DNA from: Asterias rubens
Lineage: Eukaryota; Echinodermata; Asteroidea; Forcipulatida; Asteriidae
DNA length: 64,000 bases
Assembly: GCF_902459465.1 (NCBI RefSeq)
Contig: NC_047062.1
Location: 7,045,686 to 7,109,685, forward strand
Direction of reading: 5' to 3'
The first letter of the stretch is position 1. Every line of letters starts with the position of its first letter. Positions 54,101-63,100 of this stretch are shown piece by piece. The position numbers and the translations under genes are program-made. The notes under the pieces were generated by a model that did no database searches, had not been told where the DNA came from, and saw nothing but the letters and a program-made list of their open reading frames with translations.

Positions 54101-57100
54101 ACTCTTATTTAATGGCGCAACTCTTATTTCAGATGTGTGCGGTTTAGGAACGTTTTCCTCTACAGGGGTGCAGCCATGTACCTATTGTCCTCTTCATAGC
54201 TACCAGTCAGAGGAAGGTCAGAGTTCATGTGACTCATGCCCTGAATGGGAAATAACCCAAAGCACTGGTGCAACAACATCGGCCATGTGTCAAAGTAAGT
54301 AAACATTTAAATTTATTATTAGTCTTTATTCCATGTTTTCTTGATGATTGCTTTCTCCATGTTTGGTCGAACAAGCACATAACTTTTGCAATAAGAGTTT
54401 GGTCTTATACTGTTTTTTTTCCTTCAACAATTTGAAGGCCAGCAACACTACTAGTTTGATGTGTGATAAACACTATTAATCAGTGATGACAAATTCAAAA
54501 CTGTTATCTGAACTCAGACTTTTTATGTCAGCCTGGTGAGGAAATCAGCCGCAGTTTCCCCCACATTTTTAATAAATTCTGTTCTTTACTCTACTTCTCT
54601 AGTTGTTAGGATACTGTTCCTAAAAACTCATTGAAATCTACAACTCAAGGTAATCGGTGGCAATGTCATGATTTAATAAACCTCCTAAAATTTGGATTCT
54701 GGTTTCAGAATTTTTTGTCAGCAATGACTCTCACCTTTGATATATACCCCAGGCTTTCTAGTAGAATAATAAGAATTCCTTAGGTATCTTGAACATAAAT
54801 GTAGTAATAGTCACTGTATTTTTAAAGCGCCAAATTGCCACAGTTACAAGGCAGTGAAGAGAAAAGGAAAACAAGACAGTACAAAGACAACAGTACGAAT
54901 GACAAAACTTGAAATTTCATTTCCACAGTGCAAACTTTCTGCTTGGCCAATTCCTGTCTGAATGGTGGAACTTGTGTAGAGCAGATAGGGACGTACCGTT
55001 GTGAGTGCCCAGTGGGCTTAACAGGCCAGCACTGTCAGACCAACGTGGATGATTGCCAACAAGATTCCTGTCTCAATGGTGGGACCTGTCTAGATGAACT
55101 TGATGCTTTCAGTTGCTTATGTCCGACAGGATTTGAAGGTAACCAGACTTTTTTCTTACGTCGTTATTCAAATTGTTGTAACCAAACTGAGGCAAGGACA
55201 AATACTCTGACCCCTTTTTGAAACAATATAAATTGGTATTTGTTTATTGCAATTGGAATCTGGAACTTTGCATCAATGCCGGATCCCTGATAACGCCTGT
55301 TGTATGCTGGACTTTTGCATCAAGCCAGCCATGAGTTGGGTAAAGCATCTTACTCTTAGTTAGTCATATCAATTGTTTTAGCCTTCGAAAAAGACTCTGC
55401 TAGGTTTGAAATGTCAGGCCATTAACTATTTTTTGTGTGATTGTTTTATCGGTACAAAAATGAAACAGTAAATATTCAAATGAAAGAAAACAATATTAAA
55501 GATTCAAATCATACTAATATCTCACTATTGAAATTAGTTGGTTTGAAGTTTTGCCAAAGCCAGTCACATTTGAGATGGACTTTTTGCTATTAAATGCAAC
55601 CAGTCTTTCAGTTTCCCCTTTTGTTTTTCTAGATGAGCATTTCTGTAGGGGCAGGGAGGGTGACATTCAAGCTTGCTAGGTGGGGTTGATTTTTTTGTTG
55701 TGAGTGACTTTGCTAGTTAAAAAGATGACCAGCGTTTTGATTGTTTTCCTGATGAATTTTATTTTAATACATACAGGTGTTGATTGCTCTATTGACATAG
55801 ACTATTGCACTGATGCACCTTGTGAGAACAGTGGAACCTGCAATGACCAGACCAATGGGTTCACATGTACATGTGATTTGGGTTTTACTGGTGCCACCTG
55901 TGCAATAAACATCAATGAATGCCTAAGCCAACCCTGTCTGAACGGTGGTTCATGCACTGACGGTGAGGGAGAGTACCTATGCTGTTGTGCTGCTGGCTTC
56001 ACTGGTGATAATTGTGAGACTTCCATCAACGAGTGTGTATCTAACCCATGCCAGCATAGTGGCACCTGCATTGAAGGAAACGCCTCCTATCTCTGCTCCT
56101 GCATTACAGGCTATGAGGGAGACAACTGTGAGATAGATATGGACCTATGTGCTGTCAACCCCTGTGCAAACGGGGCTACGTGTCAAGATTTAGATGACCA
56201 CTATCAGTGTGCCTGCCCTCGTGGTCATGGAGGGGTTCACTGCGATTTGGATCTAAATCTATGCGATCCCAATCCCTGTAACAATGATGGTGTGTGCTCT
56301 GAGGTAGCCACTAAAAGTGCCAACTACAGTTGTGAGTGCCAGCCTGGGTTCACAGGTCTTCACTGCGAGACAAACCTGAATGAATGTACGAATGAGCCTT
56401 GTTCTAATAATGGTACATGCATCGATGGCATCAATAGCTATCAGTGTATCTGTGCGGATGGTTATGAGGGTGAGTGTAAATCTGGCTGTTCATTCCATCT
56501 TCAAGCATGACAGATATTTGGCTTTGCATAGTGGAGGATTTTAGTCTTAGGTAATCTCACAATATGTTAGTTTAACTTTGATGATAAGAAGTGACTCATT
56601 ACAACAGCTTTTGTTGAGAAAAGGTCGAATGATACCTAACAGAGGCAACTTCCTCCACCAACTTCGTTTACCTTGGTACCACTTGAAATGTTCTGTATAC
56701 ATTTCCCTCATATAGATGTTGCAGTTACCCGATAACAACTGTCTTGCCTCTACAAATACAAGGTATAAGGCATGCCCATCTATCAGTGTTACTAGACTTC
56801 AAAACTAACCATGTCAAATCAAATTGTTTTTTTTCAGGACCAAATTGTGAGGAAAGGAGTGATCTATGCAGCCCCAATCCTTGCCACCATGATGCACCGT
56901 GTGAAGACGAAGGGGATGACTACTTCTGCACATGCCCAGCTGGTCTGTCAGGCCAAGACTGTGAGATTGAATTGGACCTTTGCCTTGTTGGAGTTACCTG
57001 TCTGAATGGTGGCTCATGTTCATCGCCCTCTAGTGACGAACTCTGTCTCTGTATGGATGGATTCATTGGTGAGTGGAAATCAGAAGATGCTTCTAATGAC

Positions 57101-60100
57101 AGTCTTTACATATATCAGAGGGAAACAGGAACTTAATTCATCACTGCAATAACCTATCTTTCTGAAAGTTTGTATACACTCAGCGCCTAGAGTACCGTGT
57201 TTGGTAGATACGTGCGCTATACAAGACTTCGATATTATTATTATTATTATTAACTTGATGTTTTGATCAGTATGCCCCGATTGTCTTTAGAACACAAGAT
57301 TGTATTAACACTTTACACAGATTAAACAGTTTAAAACCCTACTTATCATTTACGCCATTCAATTCAATTCAATTCATTTGTTTTTTGTTATTATTTGGAA
57401 TAAAAACAATTTGTATTGGTTTTTCTTTATCCATTATAGGAGAATATTGTGAAATCAACTTTGACGACTGTGCCAAGAAGCCATGTGCCAATAATGCAAT
57501 CTGTATTGATGGAGATAATACATTTATCTGTGAATGCCAATATGGCTTCACTGGTACCCTTTGCAATATTCAAATAGATGAATGTGCGTCGTCCCCTTGC
57601 CAGAACGGAGGCACCTGTGTGGACAGGATCAATGGTTACTTGTGCGAGTGTGTTTCTGGTTTCAATGGGATCTACTGTGAGAACAACAAGAATGATTGCT
57701 TCCCCAGTGCTTGCGATCACAGTGAGTGCATTGACGGAATTGAATCGTACCTTTGTAGATGTGATTCAGGCTACACTGGTCGTGAGTGTAGCATTGACAT
57801 CAATGAGTGCCAATCCAACCCCTGTGCCAATGGTGGCACATGCTATGACATGGTTGATATGTTCTCCTGTAACTGCGCAGAAGGATGGATCGGTGAACAG
57901 TGTGAGATCAACGTAGATGACTGTCTGAGCTCCCCTTGCAAAAACTCTGGGATCTGCATCGATGGCCTGCAATCCTACACCTGTAAATGCTGGCCTGGAT
58001 TTACTGGCCAGGACTGTCAAGTCAACATCAATGAATGCTTCAGCAATCCCTGTCAAAATCATGGCCTCTGCATTGATGGAATCAACTCCTACACCTGTAG
58101 CTGTGTGAATAAGATGAGAGGCGTTCACTGTCAGATCAACCCAGGCTTCTGCCAGCCAAACCCCTGCAGGCATGGTGGCTCCTGTAACGCGACTGGTGCT
58201 GGGTTCACTTGCCAATGTGAGACTGGTTTTAAAGGGGATTTTTGTCAGACTAATGTCGATGATTGTGTCGGTCACCAATGCCAAAATGGAGCCAGCTGTA
58301 TAGATCAGGTAAGAATTCAAGCTCTGATTTCAAAATGTATTAACTTTAATACTATGATAATCATGTCATTAGAAAAGTACATTTGTATTTGATCTTCAGA
58401 GCCCCTCTATAAAGCCATTGGACACTTTCGGTAAACAGTGTTTTCCAAGGCCCACACTTTGTGTACCACAGGTTAAATATAAAATAACAAACCTGTGAAA
58501 ATTTAGGCTCAATCGGTCATCGGAGTCGGGAGAAAATAACGGGAAAACCCACCCTTGTTTCCGCACGTTTCGCCGTGTCATGACATGTGTTTACTATAAA
58601 TCCGTAATTCTTGATGTCGAGAATTGATAATTGTTTTAATGTTTTCTCAAAAAGTAAAGCATTTCATGGAATAATATTTCAAGAGAAGTCTTTTATCATT
58701 ACCTTCTGTAAACCCTGTAAGTTATTTGTAAATCTGTGAACTTTTATTTTTTTTTCTGTTCCGAAAGTGTATAAAAAGTTTCTGATGAAAACCTGTTTAT
58801 TTGTTTGTTTCTGTTGATGCTAGGCCAACCGTTATACATGTCGGTGCAGTGCTGGGTATACTGGAACTCACTGTGAGACATCTTTAGATATCTGTGCTGC
58901 TGAGCCATGTCAGAATAATGCTCAATGTGTCCCATCTTCCCTCGGCACTCGACACTGTGTGTGCCCACAAGGTAAATCAAGTTGTTTTACCTCAAACTAA
59001 CTATTGCTTGATAATAAAGACTTGTTAAGTGCACATATCCACCCTGCTGGGTGTTCAAGGCACAGTAAAACCAAAAACACAACGAAAGAAAACAAACACA
59101 ACAAAATTAGTCCTTGAAAACCTGTGACATAAGATAAGTTTTGAGAAGAGACTTGAATTTTGTGGTACAACGACAATAACCAAGATTGAGTGGTAGAGAG
59201 TTCCAGATGCGTGGCGCAGCTGAAGAAAAAGACCTGTCACACCAGGAGTGTCGAAACTTGGGTTTAATGAGGGAACTGAATCGAAGACTCCTTGACGGAG
59301 TGTAAACTTGTGGACAATGAGTATTAGCTTGAAGATGATTTGTTGAGTGATAGGGATCCAGTGAAGTTTTTTTCAGAACGAGGGTGATGATAAAACAGGA
59401 TTTTCTAGACAGTGTCACAATGCGGGCTGTTGTGTTTTAGAGGCGTTGAAGATGGGAAATCTGGTTGTTAGGAAGTCTGTAGAGAAGAGCATTGCCGTTG
59501 TCAAGACGAGAAGTAACAAATGCATGAATGACCTTTTCAGTCTGTTAGTGGCACTTGTCCAAGTACTTGCGTATCACATATTCCTGATGTGAAATGATAA
59601 TAGACGATTAATGTTGTTGATGTGTGGTTGAAGTGTCATTGATGAATCAAAAATAATCCCTAAGTTTTGCGCTTTAAATGAGGGAGCTACATGTATCCGA
59701 GCATCACCGATGGAAATGTATTGCACTGAAACTTTTGGAATGTGTATGTACGGCATGCAATGTGCACACAGGTCCAGAACTACAATCTTTGCAACCACCC
59801 ACCATTCAAACGCTTTTAGCTATGATGCTAATCATGAGTCAGCCACCTTAATTATTAATCTTGAATACCTGTATCTTTCCGTTTAAAGGTTTCACAGGTG
59901 TGAGGTGTGAGGTTGAAATCAACAACTGTAAGCCTGACCCGTGTCTTCATGGAAGTACATGCATCAATGGTTTGAACGCTCACTCCTGCCTTTGTCCACC
60001 TGGCTACACGTAAGTCAACACCATCAACAGATGCTGTAGTTTGATAACAAGTTTTTGCTACAGTAACGATTTTTGAACACGACAAACTAGAATTAGAATG

Positions 60101-63100
60101 TTTTATTGTCCGCATCACAAAGAACATTCACAAAGAACTACCACGCCTTTTGATTTGCCGAAATGTTTCATTGTCTGCAAATGTTTTATTGTCATTTATT
60201 GTCCACATCAAACTCAAAAGTGATTGATTTGAAACTCGATCAAAGATTTATTTTGATGTGTGTATGTGTGTACACATCACAATAAATCAAATGACATCTC
60301 TGCTATGTAGCATGCAGAGACCTACATTTGCCAGACTTACAAACTCAAAAATACTTTAGCTTAAAGGCACTGGACACTATTGGTAATTACTCATAATAAT
60401 TGTTAGCATAAAAACTTACTTGGTAACGAGCAAAGGAGAGCTGTTGATAGTACAAAACATTGTGAGAAACCTTCTGAAGTAACACAGTTTTTGAGAAAGG
60501 CAGTATATTGGAGATTACATGACAAGACAAAACCGGTGGAAAAGAATGAAAGTACTCATTAAAAAAACAATTCTGCAGTTTTTTAGTCAAAGTTGTAGTC
60601 ATACATTCTCTGTGGTAACTTTTATACCGCTGCTGAAATAACCCAAATAGTGCCTCCATTCAGCCGCTTCTTTTGCTTTGATTTCACTGCAGTGGGGACC
60701 AGTGTGAGGAAGACATTGATGATTGTGTAGGACATCTCTGTCAAAATGGGGCTCAGTGCATTGACGGCTTGAATGAATACCGGTGCAAGTGTCAACGAGG
60801 ATTCGTCGGCACATACTGCCATGATTGTAAGAGTTTGAGTTTCCTGGCGTTATTTTGTTTACAGTTAAAAGAAACATAATTCTTGGAACTTTTGGAATCA
60901 GATATGCAAATTCTAATATAGATTTCAGGGACCTGTATATGCACAACAAAATTAATTCTGTTTGAAAAATGTAGTTGTTGAACTGTTATTAATGGTTTAT
61001 TTATTCAACAATCTTTAAGAAAGACACTGGCAGTAAAAAAACCCTGAATTGCCTTTCCTCCATGCTTTAACTATGAATGTCCTTTAAAGCCATTGGACAC
61101 TTCCAGTAAACAGTATTGTCCAAGGCCCACACTTCGTGTATCACAACTTATATATCAAATAACAAACCTGTGAAAATTTAGGCTCAATTGGTCATCGGAG
61201 TGGGGAGAAAACAACGGGAAAACCCACCCTTGTTTCCACACGTTTTACCGTGTCATGACATGTGTTTAAAATAAATCCGTAACTCTCGATATCGAGAATT
61301 GATATTGTTTTAATGTTTTCTCAAAAAATAAAGCACTTCATTGAATAATATTTCAAGAGAAGTCTTTCACCATTACCTTCTGTAAACCCTGTAAGTTACT
61401 TTTAAATCTTTGAGCTTTTAATTTTTGTTCTGTTCCGAAAGTGTCCAATGGCTTTAATGACCATTGCCTTTGTAATCTATTTTTCACATTAGGGGCTTTT
61501 GCATTAGGTGCTTTACAAATGTGCTTTACACATGCCTTCATATGGGTTGTGATTTCACCTTGCACCAATGTGTGTGTGGTAAATGCGCCCTAATGTGGTT
61601 TTATTTACTTGAATATGAGAGAAGAAAGCAAAGATGTGAACATCGTGATCTACAAGTCTATCACCATTTTTATGTCAACAGCTGCCCCATGTGATTATGA
61701 TATGGTGTTTCAGAGCAATACATCCAGCCAGTCTGTCACCATAGAGCAAGCCGTGGAGGAGAGCCTGCAAGCTTTCACCCTGTCCCTGTGGATTCGAAGC
61801 ACCCTCTCGCCGACAACCGATGCAGTAATACTGTCCTACATGGCACCAGGTAGTAGCCCAACACTTCAAGCAGCTGAGTTTGCCATCAGTGATCCTCGGG
61901 CTCTGACTATCTTTATCAAGGGGTAAGTGTCAGCTGGTGGTAACCCACCAGAGTTGATCACTCTACGCATCTACACGATCCAACTTTCCTGGTTTGGCCG
62001 CATAGTGAGAAAGAAAAACAACAGACTCCCAAAATGCATCCTACATGAAACAGTAACCGGAAAAAAATAGATGGGGTAGGCCCCGGGAGATGGGAAACAG
62101 ACATCAGCGCTAACAGCACCTTCTACCTGGAACACAAAGAGCGCAAGATAGGCAAGATAGGAAGAGTGAAAATTCAAGGAGCCAATGTCCTGTGATATAT
62201 GTTGCAAGATTGCTTGATTGATTGAAGGGTAATTTACCTGTTGTTAATGAGGTTTTTTCTGTTTATTGATCAATGGCCTCACAGTGGACTTGAATGAAAC
62301 ATACACTAATGCACATTGTTTTCTCAACACTGTATTTCTTTGTAAGTGTCTCATATAAAAACTATGCCCTTGTATTTATGTTTGTACCCTAGATACCAGT
62401 ATTCCACGTTGGTCAGTGTAAACGACGATCATTGGCATCATCTTGCCGTCTCTTGGAATGAACACGGAGGGAATCTGATAATCTATACAGATGGTCATGT
62501 AGTCCAGAACCAACATCTTATAAGACCTGGTCGCCGTATCGATAGAGGAGGGAAATTCACACTTGGAGAGATACATGGCTCAGGTGAGTTGCAAATTGAT
62601 TATATATGAGCCCTTTTCACACTACTCTATCCCTGGGGTTAAATAACAACTGGCCCTTTTCACACTATGATCGTTTTATACCCCTGGTCTGACCCTGGTT
62701 TACCCCGGCAAATGGGTATACCCCTGGTCTGACCCTGGTTTACCCCGGCAAATGGGTATACCCCAGGGATTAGCCACCCCTGCTCCGGAATAAGGGTAAG
62801 CGGTAAAACCCTGTGTATTCTTGAAACCTGCAACCGGACCCAGTGGAATAGGGACACATTGTGAAAAGTGCACAGGGATAACCATGGGGTAAATTAATTT
62901 GGGAGGCTAATCCTCCTTACTCGCAGCTAAGAGCTGAATTGCGAAGGTTGGGCTACAACGTGTTCGAGAAGCAGGTATGTAAGGGCGCCTTTGGGCAGCC
63001 AGCCACATCAACCCAATATGACCATGGAGCACGGCCAGAGAGATCAAAAGCGTCTGATTTTGCCCGAGGGAGGAAAACCTGGATGGTCTGGAAAACCCTT

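Noticed and set aside
57427-58320. Long minus-strand frames (97 and 184 codons) opposite exon 36
   Set aside because: They are antisense shadows of a Cys-rich EGF array whose codon pattern suppresses stops on the other strand.
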